NCBI RefSeq assembly: GCF_014898815.1
Contig: NW_026515543.1
Location: forward strand, 2,542,001-2,606,000
From: Panonychus citri
Lineage: Eukaryota; Arthropoda; Arachnida; Trombidiformes; Tetranychidae
Length of the DNA: 64,000 nt
Direction of reading: 5' to 3'
Part shown: piece after piece, positions 1-11,501 of the stretch
Layout: every line of letters begins with the position of its first letter
Position numbering within the stretch: position 1 is the stretch's first letter
Made by a program: the position numbers and the translations under genes
Notes under the pieces: model-generated
The model's database searches: none
What the model was told of the DNA's origin: nothing
Seen by the model: the letters and a program-made list of their open reading frames with translations, nothing else

Positions 1-850
1 ATGAACATATTTATCTATTTTTCTTGTCCCATGTTTAATCAGCATCTATTCAAATGATTATTATCATTAATCTCTCATCCATTTACTATATATTTCAATA
101 TACATAAATGTATATATATTTATCCCTCTCTCTCTCCTGGTCTAGTCAATCAATAATCAACTTAATTGTTATTTCTCTGTCTTGTTGTTTTCTCTTGTTG
201 TTGTTGTTGTTTCTTTTGGGTCTTCAACCCCTTTTTTCAATTATTACTTAAACATTATCAGAATTAAAAGTATGATGCAACTAATTTAATTAATTACAAC
301 TTACTACATTTTTTTTTACGTTTTGGTTAATCCCTTTTTCATCGCCATGTACACAGTAAATTTTATTAATCTCTTGGCACTAATCAGTTAATCAAAACAA
401 GACAATTTCTCACTTTCTATTGGTCATTCATTGTACTTTTAATCATTTGATATTTATATCATTTTTTTCAATTATGACTACTCAATTTGAGTGTTCACTT
501 TTTAATCCTTAAGCGTTTTTGTCATCAACTTTCACTTTGTTTATCTTTTACACTCTTTTACGTCTTTGAGTTGACTAATTGTTAACGAAATTGTGTAAAT
601 AGCTTTCAGGTTATAATCCTAATTAGTTATTTGTCTTACCTTAAATTTGATTCACTATAATGATAGAAACATGAGCTAATTGTTTCTGATAGTTAATTGA
701 ATCTAATTTGTATTGGCACTTTCATTGTTCAACAAAAGCTTATCTATTAGTTTTACTTGTTGACACGATTATTATTCACTTTCTATTGTTTATCTATTTT
801 TTTATCTCTTAATAACTTTGTTGTTTTCTTTTTTTTTCTTCATCATCTAG
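1..850 (+). other. Intron of the KDM4-like gene (3' part)
   Basis: AT-rich sequence with no convincing exon on either strand, ending in an acceptor (TCATCATCTAG) at 850. The next exon enters with two bases of its first codon missing, so at least one coding exon lies to the left of the window. Only CT-rich runs stand out (about 126-140). Confidence 0.6.
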
Positions 851-3800
851 GAGCAAAAGTAAAAGGCATCCACCATATAAGCCTGAACCTGAATCATCGG
901 ACACAGAATCTATGGATAACCATAGTAATCATAATAATAATGTTCATTGTGATCAAGTTCCACTCGTGGTTTCAGGTTTCCCAACAAAAGCTGCTCTTAA
1001 ACATTTTGAAACTCCAGGACCTTCAGATATTCAACAATTGATTCAGAAACATGGATTCGGAGAGGATGTTATGAGTAGTATGAATTTGGATCAACATTAT
1101 CTGAAAACAAGTCCACCGGATATGAAAGATGCAGTGAAACGTATGAAAAATCGTTTTACTGTTCCAAAAAGTTCTCCTAATAAACGTTCAAGAAAATCTT
1201 CCTTACCCTCTGCCACTGTTTCGATTGCTCCCGAAACAGCAACTACATCCAACGGAATTATTGATAATAATTACAACATGAACAATGATCAATTTCCATT
1301 AACACCACAAACAGCAAATCCATTAATTGATACCTCATCAAAATCTATGTGCACACAACCAGCTCATAGTTTATTACCATTACCATGGGTCTCTAAAGGT
1401 GGACATGATCCTGGAGCCTTAAGATTAATTGATAGATTTCTCAGTTGTGACTTACAACCCCCGACAATGTTTTCACCATCAACATCAACAAACTATTATC
1501 ATCCCTCAGAACATAATCATCTTTCATCAACTGGTCACACAAACTACTATCACCATCCTTCAAATCAACCCCATCCACCAACAGGACAATTAACTTACAA
1601 TTATCATCAACCTGAACCTCATCATACAACAACGGAACCTTCAGATTACTATCATGCTTTAGAAGATGATGAAAAACCAACTGACCTGTCGACATACTTT
1701 CATCACACAGATGAACACACATCAACAATAACAACAAATGATTACTTTCATCAAGCAAACACATCAACATCATCATCAAATCAAGATCTCATAGTAAAAA
1801 CCAAAAAGGTTCAAAGTGATGTAAGTAATCAATTAACCATTTAACCCAATGCTTGACATAGTTGCTACCAGATCCTCTCTTACTCCTCCATTTACACAAT
1901 CATCACCTTATTATTATCTCCTAATTCAGGTTCTCCTTTAAATAGTTTTTTTTATCGAATCCGCTCAACTAGTCGATAAAAATGTTCACTTTCAAGTATT
2001 TACTCATCATCTCTTTCATCACAATCAGCTCAATTGCTTCACCTTCACCTTCAAACTCTTTTTTTATCAATTATTGTTTCTCACTCTCTCTTTTCTCACT
2101 CACTCTCTCTCTCTACTTTTCTGTGAATCTGATAGTTAATCTAAAATGTTTAGAGTAAACAAATACGCAAAAGAAAATATATTTAAACACAATGTGTGTA
2201 ATCACAAACAATTTGATTTTCTCACATGAAGTATGATTAACTTTCATTTTTACTAACCTATTTTTATTCTGTTGATGTGTTGTTTATCCTTCTATCTTCT
2301 AGGATTTGTCTAAGCTGTTAGCTGATGAAACTTGTAGCCGCGATTTGCGAGAACTTTTAAAGCGCGTACCTGTCCAACCCTTTCTATACCAACACTTACC
2401 TTACAATTTTTTTGGTGAACAAATGTATAACAGTTGCATGTCAAGTGTGTTCCCATATTGTTCTGTGTGTATAGTTATGAGAAGATTTGAGATCCCCGAT
2501 GATTGGGTTGAAAAATACTCTAAGATACCTTCCTCTAGTCCTATTTTAATTCCAAAGGCCACTTTTGCCACCAAAGTGAAAGACGAGAAAGATGAGAATA
2601 TGATTTTAGAACCAATATCTCAATTAAAGCTTGAAGAAGTTGATATATCTCCGTTACTAGTTTGTTCGGATTGCAAAGTTTGTGTACATTCAAGTAAGTT
2701 TTTCAAAATGATTATAATGTTACAAACAAACAACAAAAAAGAACAACATAAAAAAAGTTCTGTTCAGATGATTAAATTTAAATGGTTGGTAGGGATGAAT
2801 TTGATTGATTATTCAGGGATTTGAATTAGCTCTCTCTCTCTCTCTTTCTCTTTCTCCATCGTAATAGCAATGTAATTATCATTGATTCAGTTTGATTCAG
2901 TTTACTAGCTCATATCAATTCTCTCTCTCTCTCTCTCTGACAATCTTTCACAATCCATCCTTTTTTTTGCTATGCTAAGCATTGCTTTATTTTAACCAAC
3001 TATTTAATCTTAATCAGATTTTAATTAATATATAAACATTTTCTTTTTTAATATATCTTTTTCCATCTCACAGTCTGCTATGGAGTCACCGATACACTAG
3101 AAATTGAAAGTGATAATTGGCTTTGTGATCGCTGTAAAGATAAAAATTACGGTGTACACTGTTGTATTTGTCCATTGCGAGGAGGGGCACTCAAAAAAAC
3201 ACAAGAAGAAAATAAATGGGCTCACCTAACCTGCTCATTATTACAACCCGGGGTTATTTTTAAGGATATTTCTAGTAAAATGCCGATAGATATTAGTGGT
3301 ATCAAACGCGAATGGAGAAATTCACGCATTGTAAGATTTTCTTTCTCTCTCTCTCTCTCTCGAATTATCTTGTGGATTGAAGATTATCGGAATTTTCCAT
3401 CTCATTATACTAATCAAATATTTTGCCTTTTTCTCTTATTTAGAAATGTATATATTGTCAAAAATTAAATCACAAGCTTGCAGATTATATCGAGGGTTTT
3501 TGTATTCAATGTTTTATGGCACCAAGATGTTCAAGTATATTTCATACAACTTGCGGCTATCTAAATGGTGCCAAATTTGAAATGGACGATTGGCCTTTTC
3601 CACTAAAAGTTTTCTGTACCCGATGTATGGATAAGACGTCATATAAAAATAATGCCATTAACAACGAGGATGAAGTTGATTTAGGAACTATTGTTTTAGC
3701 GAAACATAAAAATAGACGATACTATGAAGCGACTGTTGTTGATAAGAAAAGTTTTATTTTACATCATGCTCACCTTGATGATAATTCAATTTTACAATCA

Positions 3801-4325
3801 CTTACAAGTTCAGATATTTTGGTGAGTTTTTTGTTCTCATTTATTAATATTATTTCCACAATTATGTTCAATGTTAAAATATACTAATCGATTTTCTTTT
3901 CGCAATTTTGATTAACAGGAACCTGACATTGAAAATGATGGAATACCAGCAACTGGTGATACCATTAAAATTACATGGGAAAAAATGATACAATATGGCA
4001 AATATGCTGGTAACCATACGTTGACCAAATATTCACTTAAATTTGATGACGGTTGGCTGAATAAATTGATTACAAGAGATACTTTTTATCGCCTTGATGA
4101 AGAAATTCCCGCCAAAGTTCAAGCTAAAAGGGTATGAAAACTGATCAACTTCTTCATGATATATTTTCATTCTCAACTTATCTTGTTTTCACTCTGAGTA
4201 ACAATTAACTATCTCTATTATATTCCTTTCTTTTCTTCCCATTACAGTCCCAAGCTACTGAGGTTAGTGTTGAAAGCATTTTCTGGGCCAATAATCGCAA
4301 AAAAAATAAAATCTTGATCGACTAG
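851..4325 (+). CDS. KDM4-like lysine demethylase, C-terminal half (PHD, ePHD, double Tudor)
   Basis: Six exons join in frame: 851-1820, 2303-2693, 3074-3330, 3444-3821, 3919-4131 and 4248-4325 (761 codons plus TAG). The first exon encodes a low-complexity His/Thr/Ser-rich linker with basic, NLS-like stretches. The second leads into a PHD finger whose Cys pairs (CSDC, then CDRC) are split by the 2694-3073 intron. An extended PHD follows (CCIC, LRGGALK, KCIYC, FHTTCG), then two Tudor units (KHKNRRYYEA and a second one containing ITWEK and QYGKY). PHD-ePHD-Tudor-Tudor in this order is the signature of KDM4A-C, nuclear Fe(II)/2-oxoglutarate demethylases of H3K9me3/H3K36me3; the Tudor pair reads H3K4me3/H4K20me3. 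The JmjN and JmjC catalytic domains are not in the window, so catalytic competence cannot be judged. The order and the two RGGALK-region matches make the family call firm; the paralog is not assignable. Confidence 0.85.
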
Positions 4326-4399
4326 GAGTAATATTTACATCTACTATTATATGGATCAACTTTAAGAAACAAAAACAATCGGTGGAAAACAATCTATTT

Positions 4400-4405
4400 A
4401 ATAAA
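4400..4405 (+). terminator. Candidate polyadenylation signal of the KDM4-like gene
   Basis: AATAAA lies 75 nt after the stop codon. In AT-rich DNA this hexamer is common, so the assignment is positional only. Confidence 0.35.
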
Positions 4406-6774
4406 AGGATTATCATTTTATAAATTTCATCTGTAACTCATCTTATAAATATTTAAATTCACCACTAAACTGGAAACAAAATCAAACCTGCGAGGAAGAT
4501 GAATAATTAACTCATTATGATAACGAAAACCAAAATTTAAATGGATAAACACAATGAAACCATCTCATCACTTTTGTTTTTGCCCCCTCTCTCTCTCTCC
4601 CTTTCTCTTTCTCTTTCTCTCTCTTTCTTTTTCTCTTTCTCTCATAAACTTGCATCGGGCATATAAATTGTCTCATCTCTTTTCACTTAATTGTTAATCG
4701 AATACGCAAATTTCATTGGCATGGATATTTTTTCTTAATCAAAACCATTATCCTTTAATCAAAATCACTTTTTCTCTTAACCGTTTAAAAATTTCCCTTT
4801 GATTCTTCTCGTTACCAAAATTTGTTAAAATCAAAAAAAAATTGTGCCTTCTCTTACCACTCTATCCTTCCAACTACCCACCCTCACTCTTCACCGGGTA
4901 AATCCATTTTTATTCACTTATTAATTTCACTATTTAACGTTTTCTTTTGCTCATCATTTGCATTTTCTCTCAAATCTCTAATCCATACCTCATCTCTTAT
5001 ATATTATTTTTTGATCTCAAATTGTCTTATTCATTTGTCTTATCCCTTTGACTTTCTCTCTCTCTCTCTCTCTCTCTTTTCTCCCTTTTCTCAAATGAAA
5101 GAAACGCAATGTATATTCATCCAATATTTTTGAGCGCAAACATCAACCCAAATCTCAAGAATCGCTTCATCCATTCAAACATCAACTTCATGAAATCACT
5201 TAATCTTGATTAATCTACTTTTTTTTGTTGTTTTCACAAAAAAAAATTAACTGTATAGATCAACCAAAACCTTAGTATTTCTTACCCAATCCCTTCAATG
5301 AAAAATTCTGTTGATGCAAAAATTAAACAAAGAAAAACAAAACGAAAACACGAAAAATTAAATTGTTGATAAGAAAAACGCATGTAATCACAATTAGCAG
5401 AATAAATTAATTCCTCTAATTTTACCTGTGAATTATAATCAAAATCAAGTCGACACAATTAATTTCAACTCTGCAAGAAAAACCAAAGAGATGAAACTTT
5501 TCAACAGAAAAGAAAATTAATCTTCTCAACTTTATCGATGATTAAAACGAATCATAATTAATCGTGTTGATTAAATTTCACATTTTCTTAATCTTAATCT
5601 TAATCAATATGATGTTTAATTAACTGGAATCAGAATAGATTGTAATTAAAATTTGTTTCTAAAGTGAGTCTCAATCGTTTAATATTTCAGGTCAAGATCG
5701 GACTTTGGTCAAGTTTAAATAGCCTCAGGTCAAAAGCCGTGATGAACTCGTGGTTCCGTGTGTCAATTTAACATTTAATTAATTAAATTAAAATGTAATT
5801 ACTTTGGGGATATTAATCTTAATGCTATAAAAAAAAAGTAATAACAATTAAGAATTAAAATTAAACGATTGATACTTTAATCATCTCTAAATTGTTACCG
5901 ATCATTTAAAAGTAACTTTTTCACTTCTCATCTCTAATTAATTGATTTGATACCTAAAATTTAATCCAGTTATTAATAATTAACATTATCGTTAACTGAT
6001 AATGATTTTCAATCAATTTTATTAAATCAGATTAGTGATTCAAATACAATTAGATAATTTTTGGTAAAAACTGATCATTGTTTATCTGCCCAATCAAGTC
6101 AATCGATTAACTAATTAAACTAATCATCTATCAGCAATGAAATAATTGTAAACAATTGAATACAAGATTAAATTGAATAGGAATCTAAATCGTCACCATG
6201 ATTAGAAAACAAATTAAATCAAATTGATCTGATATTATATTGTTAATCTAAATTTATCAACTTAATCATATGGTGACAAGTAAGCGGGACCATTTTAATC
6301 AAGGAATCATGATTAACCTTTAGGAATTGAGATATAATTTAAAATACGTGATTTGAAAGGTAAAAATTAAAATGAATCAGAAAAAAGGATCTAAATGATT
6401 GACAGTTTTCATGGTTAGTTAAATTTGAAGCGTTTCAATTAACCAAGTAAACACGAGCACAAACAAGAGCACCAAAAAAACACCAACATTGGTGTTGCCA
6501 TAAAAATCAATTCGGTACTTGGCTAAACCAATTTCACTCTTTCTTTAGAAAAAGGGTTTGGTCTTTATGTTTTTCTCTTTCTTATCATCATCATCATCAT
6601 CTTCTTCATCCATCTTCTCCTTCCTTCATCAATTGTCATCGTCTTCTCGATCATCTCGATGTCGCTATCTTCGTGTCGTTCTTATCGTTGTCTGACATCG
6701 GGAAAAACACTTAACCGAAAAACGTAAACTCCTACTTGTTGTTATCTTTTCGTTGGTGAGACTAAATTGGTTCA
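4406..6774. other. Intergenic region, KDM4-like to cuticle gene
   Basis: No gene recognised on either strand. It holds CT-rich microsatellites (about 4590-4640 and 5056-5082) and long AT-rich stretches. The last 250 bases before the cuticle gene are less AT-rich and probably contain its proximal control region. Confidence 0.5.
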
Positions 6775-6781
6775 TATATAA
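6775..6781 (+). promoter_or_regulatory. TATA box candidate of the cuticle gene
   Basis: TATATAA stands 160 bases before the start codon, with a TTAGTC initiator-like sequence at 6811-6816. The spacing is a little longer than usual, so the start site is approximate. Confidence 0.45.
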
Positions 6782-6942
6782 GCGAAAAACATTTCATTTC
6801 AATTCAATTGTTAGTCCAATTCAACACAATAACCATCACTGGATTAAAGTAACAACAATTTAGAGGCAATTAAATTGATTTCTCTTAATTTTCCTTCCAA
6901 TCATCGAAAGTGTTGTTGAGGTTGATCATTACAACTTCAATA

Positions 6943-8491
6943 ATGTGTCAATACCTAAAGGTGAGCCTTCCAGTTGATTGTTATCTGTTTCCAATCAAAG
7001 GGATTTGGACTGTTATTCTGTTTAATTAATTAGTTGATTGTTTAATTTTCCAATTTTCATTTTCTCTCTTTTTCCCTCTTATTTGTTCAGAACAACTTTT
7101 GGACCTTTGTGTTGGTCTCATTTGCGTGTATTCTTGTAAAAGTTTCAAGTGACAAACTTAATTCAAGATCACATCCTAATCCTAATCAACCAATTGCTCC
7201 AACTAATGATGCAAATGGATACGTTGACCATCAACCAGCAGCATCTTATGACCATCACCATGTAAGTTTTCATCATCAATTTCCCGTAAAATGATAAAAT
7301 ATCACATCGAGAGAGAAACTTGATTGACCTCATCAGCTGATTTTTGTTTACTTTTTTCTTGCCACCATCAAGATGATTAGATCAACAAATCGATCAACAG
7401 TTTACTGAATTTTCATCACTTGATTAGGTTAACACCTTTTGTTGAATACTAAATAGTAATAACAATTCATCTTAATATCGATTAGTAGTTTGATTGATTG
7501 TTTACAGAATTGAGAAAACCAAACAATTTATTTAGCTAAAGTTATGAATAAGAAGAAAACAAAATACTTGCAATGTTAATCAATTGGAAACATTTAATTC
7601 ATCTTGTTGTTTTAATCATTGAAGCTTAAATCTCTTAATCATAAGATCAATCAATCAATTAAATCAATAAATTGATTCCGAATAGGTGATGACAATAGTT
7701 TTTTGTACAATTGACAAATCATCCGGATAATCATTCAATTGGTTCGTAATCATTTACAGTTAGAATGAAAACCTTTTTTCATCTCGAAAATTTAATTGCC
7801 CGTAATAAATCACGATAATCAATTTACGATTATCGTGATTTGTATTCAAAGATGAGAAAAAGAAGATGGAAAAAAAACTTCGCCTAATAGTTTGAACATG
7901 AATCGCAATAAAGATTATCGTTAATCGTGATTAAAGTTGAAAACGATATAGAAACAATTAACTGGAGCAATACAATCAACAGACTTAGATCTTTGATAAT
8001 ATTCACCCATTAACCCAATTGCCCAATAGATAATCAATTCACCTTAAAAAAAATTTTCTTTCATCTTTTCATTGATGTTTCATTCATCTCTCTCTCTCAC
8101 TTTCTAATGACAATTACAGCAGCACGAGGAAAAGTACCCGTACCAACCTTATGGATTTGGTTACGAGGTCGAGGATGGTTGGGGCAACACTCAGTATCGA
8201 CACGAGAAGGGTTTAGACCCGTGGAAGGTGAAAGGTAGTTATGGTTACAAAGACGCCTGGGGAATATATCGACACGTTGACTACATCGCGGACAAATGGG
8301 GTTTCCGAGCTCATATTAAGACCAACGAACCAGGAACCGCTCCCAAAGATCCGGCCGCTGTTAAGATGAACTCTCACCCTTTACCTGCGGGAACTCATGG
8401 ATTCGTAAAGAAACACGATGAGATCGCCGATCATTCAAAGACATCTTACATTTATGCCAAACAAAAGAAGAGTCTTACCAAAGTTTACTAG
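6943..8491 (+). CDS. Secreted cuticle protein with a Rebers-Riddiford chitin-binding domain
   Basis: Three exons, all phase 0: 6943-6960, 7091-7261 and 8120-8491, giving 186 aa. The start is the ATG of a very short first exon (six codons before GTGAGC), a common layout for arthropod cuticle genes. The spliced N-terminus is a signal peptide: a short polar start, then the hydrophobic run FWTFVLVSFACILVKV, with cleavage likely near residues 26-27. A Pro/His/Asn-rich spacer follows. Residues 75-130 fit the extended R&R consensus (Pfam chitin_bind_4): GFGYEV, an acidic Gly-rich turn, GSYGYKDAWG, VDYIADKWGF. Such proteins are secreted by epidermis and bind chitin fibres in the exoskeleton. Exon 3 is markedly richer in G/C third positions than its surroundings, as in highly expressed genes. 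The subclass (RR-1, RR-2 or the arachnid group) is not settled. Confidence 0.87.
7807..7841. repeat. Perfect 14-bp inverted repeat with 7-nt loop
   Basis: Left arm AAATCACGATAATC (7807-7820), loop 7821-7827, right arm its exact complement (7828-7841). It lies in intron 2 of the cuticle gene. Confidence 0.8.
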
Positions 8492-9432
8492 CGAAAAAAA
8501 AATTTCCAACTAATCAAATTCTAATCCTTCTAATCCCATGTAAATACATTGAAACTACTTTTTGCTCTTCGTGACAATTTAACTTCAATTGGTCATTTCT
8601 CTAAGAGCGAGTGACCATTGAACACAAGTCAATCCATTTTTCTAAGTGTTTTCACCTTAATTGTTTTGTAATCACTTTTTTTTAATTCTTTTCCTAATTA
8701 ACCATTTAATCAATTAATGGATAATAAAATTCATCACTTGCTGACCATTTACAATTAAACGATTGCCCATCCATTCATTAAATTGAATGTTTCAAATTGA
8801 TAATGATTCAATAAGAGTGATACAAATTGTTACCTGGATAATTGTTTCAACTCAACTAAATTAAGAATTGGATAATAGCAATAATAATAGTGATAATTAT
8901 CAATTATATTTAGTGTTTCAATTAACCAACCGTATAACCAATTCTGAGTGTTATTGGCAATCCTTTTTTTTTTGGGAATTAAATTTAATTGCAACAATTT
9001 GTGGCTCATTAACTTAATTTGATGATGCTGTTTTAATGGTAACACAATTGGAAACATTAAATTAAACAAAATTAAAAATCCACCGTCTTAATCATGTTAT
9101 TTACTGTTTCACAATCAGAGTAATACAATTAGAAACTTTTTCAATCAAGTTAATTGTTTCAACGCCAAATCTTAACAATATTTTTTTTTCAGGACGAGAA
9201 ATAATCAATAATCAATAGAAATTAATATTAATCATCATCATAACAATTAAGTGATAATCAATAATTGTCATTAATGAAGATAAAAAGTAATCATAATCAA
9301 TTTAACATCATCATGTGTTAATTGAATTTATTTAATTCATCAATCAATAATAACGGTTGAGTTTAATTGCATTGTTGTTTTTTTTCATGTAACTAAGGTT
9401 AATTGTTGGGATCATCATCAAATTAAAAAGTA
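8492..9432. other. Intergenic region after the cuticle gene
   Basis: AT-rich, with the presumed 3' UTR of the cuticle gene at its start. Nothing coding was recognised. AATAAA-type hexamers occur (for example near 8722) but none can be singled out. Confidence 0.45.
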
Positions 9433-9621
9433 CTAATCAATTAGGACTGAAGATGAAGCTGATGATGATGATGATGGTGATGAAATATCTTGATAAGTAA
9501 TAACTGAATTAACAATTTGGCTTAATTGCTGCTGTTGGGATTGATAGAAATGCTGTTGATTGAGTTGCTCTTGTTGATGATTAACATAAAAATAATTGTT
9601 ATTTTCCTCTGTATCTTTTAA
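9433..9621 (-). CDS. Orphan terminal exon encoding a Gln/Ser-rich tail
   Basis: On the minus strand a good acceptor (polypyrimidine run, then TTTTACAG) precedes 63 codons ending in TAG at 9433-9435. The exon reads open in phase 0 and encodes a Gln-, His- and Ser-rich segment ending SSVLID. The compositional bias and splice site make a real coding exon likely, but no matching donor was found between 9622 and 11501. It may be the end of a separate gene or an alternative 3' exon of the CARM1 gene upstream on the same strand. Function unknown. Confidence 0.4.
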   Translation of the reverse strand, partial: LKDTEENNNYFYVNHQQEQLNQQHFYQSQQQQLSQIVNSVITYQDISSPSSSSSASSSVLID

Positions 9622-11433
9622 CTGTAAAAGAAAATTAATTAACTATAATTAGTTGATTGGATTGAGAATTTGATTACTGAATTATCTAGATAATTGTGGA
9701 GTTAATGACGATCATAATTAGATGGAATTGAATTAGAGAGAGAGAGATTATTGATTGTATTAATTTTCGGTGTAATTATTGTTATTTAAACTTAACTTGT
9801 TATTGTGTGATTATGTCAATGGATTGTTGTTACTATTGAGACAATTAATTTTCTTTAAATTGTTAAATCTTTTTCTTTTGGAATTAAGTTGATCAGTTAT
9901 CAAAGGATCAAGAGTATTATAATTAGAAAGAGAGAGAGAGAGAGAGGGAAAAGTTTTCCGTTTAGAGGATGAGGATGTTTTTGTTTATCAGTTGATTAAA
10001 TTGTTTGATCAATTGGTGAGGTTAATTGTGTCGATTGTATGTTTTTCGTGGACCATCATCCCTCCCGATGAGCAAATGAAATAATCTCATGAAGATAAGT
10101 CATGAATGCGAAAAAAAATAGGAAAATGAGAGGCAAAGAGGGAGAAAAATGAGAAAAAAACAAAAAGGAAGTAGAGGAAATGATAAGTGAAAGAAGAATC
10201 AAAAATTAGGCCAATCAATTTCTCGCTAATTTAAAGAAAAAGAAAATAATTTCCACAAAGAGAAACATAAAGATAATCACTCAAGAGGATGATTTGTGGT
10301 GAGAATTGGGGTTACATGTCAAAGGGTACAAGTTGGGAGAGAGCAAAAATATCATCACTTATTAATTGCAGTTGAAAGAATCACAATTAAATGTTGATCA
10401 AAGGCAGAAATTAACATTTACAATGAGAAAAAGGTAAAAGATGAATGAACAATTTAAACTTTGATGGACAAAAAGTTGGAAAGGGAAAAGGGATATTGTT
10501 AATCAATTTAGGTGAGCAATTTAAGGTGTTTCTCTGTTAATTGTTAATCAAATATCAAAAGGGCTAATTAGTTACAGTATTAAATTAAAAATTTAAGCAA
10601 TTAGTTGGAAAAGATCAAGGGAAAGATGGAGTTAGTTACAATTCTGACCACAAATATCAACTCATTAAATGATCATCTTTGTTTATCATTTTTTTTTCAC
10701 ACTCTAAATAATTACATTGATTTGATTTAAATTGTTGTTTAAGTTTTACCAAATTTGTTTGCTAATTTAACCAATTACAAAAAGAAAAAGTGTTAATAAT
10801 TATTTATTGTATCAGGGGATTGGATGTTAATTTAGAGAGTTAATTGTTTCTGTTGTAGAGAGGGAAAAGGAAACAGTTATTTAAATGTATGTTAAATGTT
10901 TTCAAAGTTAATGGTTGAGGTTTAAAGTGATTAGGGGAAAATGAGAGGTTTTAATTGTACAGTTTAATTGATAATTTACTGTAGAATAACTAAATATAAT
11001 CATCGCCATTATCATTAGATTGACAATGGTTTAAACTGAATTTAGAAGATGAAGAAGGGGAATAATGTAGAAATCAACAATTTACTGAGAAATGGTGGAG
11101 GACAATTAACCTGTTGTAAATGTTTTACTCCATTCACAACAGTATTGGAGATCGATGATACTTTTGTTTAGACTTGTTTGTATCGAAAGAGAAATAATTA
11201 CGTTTTTTACAGCATTTTATCCTAATTAGAAAATGGGTAATTGTTTCTCTCTAAGATCTACAAAAACAAACATCGAAATTGAGGAATAAGAGAAGAGAAT
11301 TAAATGAGTAAGTGGAAGGAGTGAAATTGGAAACAGGACAAAAGAAGCAAAAAAAAAGTGTATCTTTCCTATTCTTTATCGGGATATTCAAAAAGATCAA
11401 GAAAATGCTTAGCGGAGAAATGGCCCAGAGAAA

Positions 11434-11466
<33 letters not shown>

Positions 11467-11501
11467 CAAGGAGGTGAGAGAGATAAAGGAGTGATCCTTT
11501 T
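9622..11501. other. Gap between the orphan exon and CARM1
   Basis: AT-rich, with GA microsatellites near 9928-9947 and 11439-11465. No exon could be supported on either strand. The right end is expected to hold the CARM1 3' UTR. Confidence 0.4.

Noticed and set aside
1441..1779. Minus-strand frame across the KDM4 linker exon
   Set aside because: Antisense of a low-complexity coding exon; the plus strand has matching splice sites and frame.
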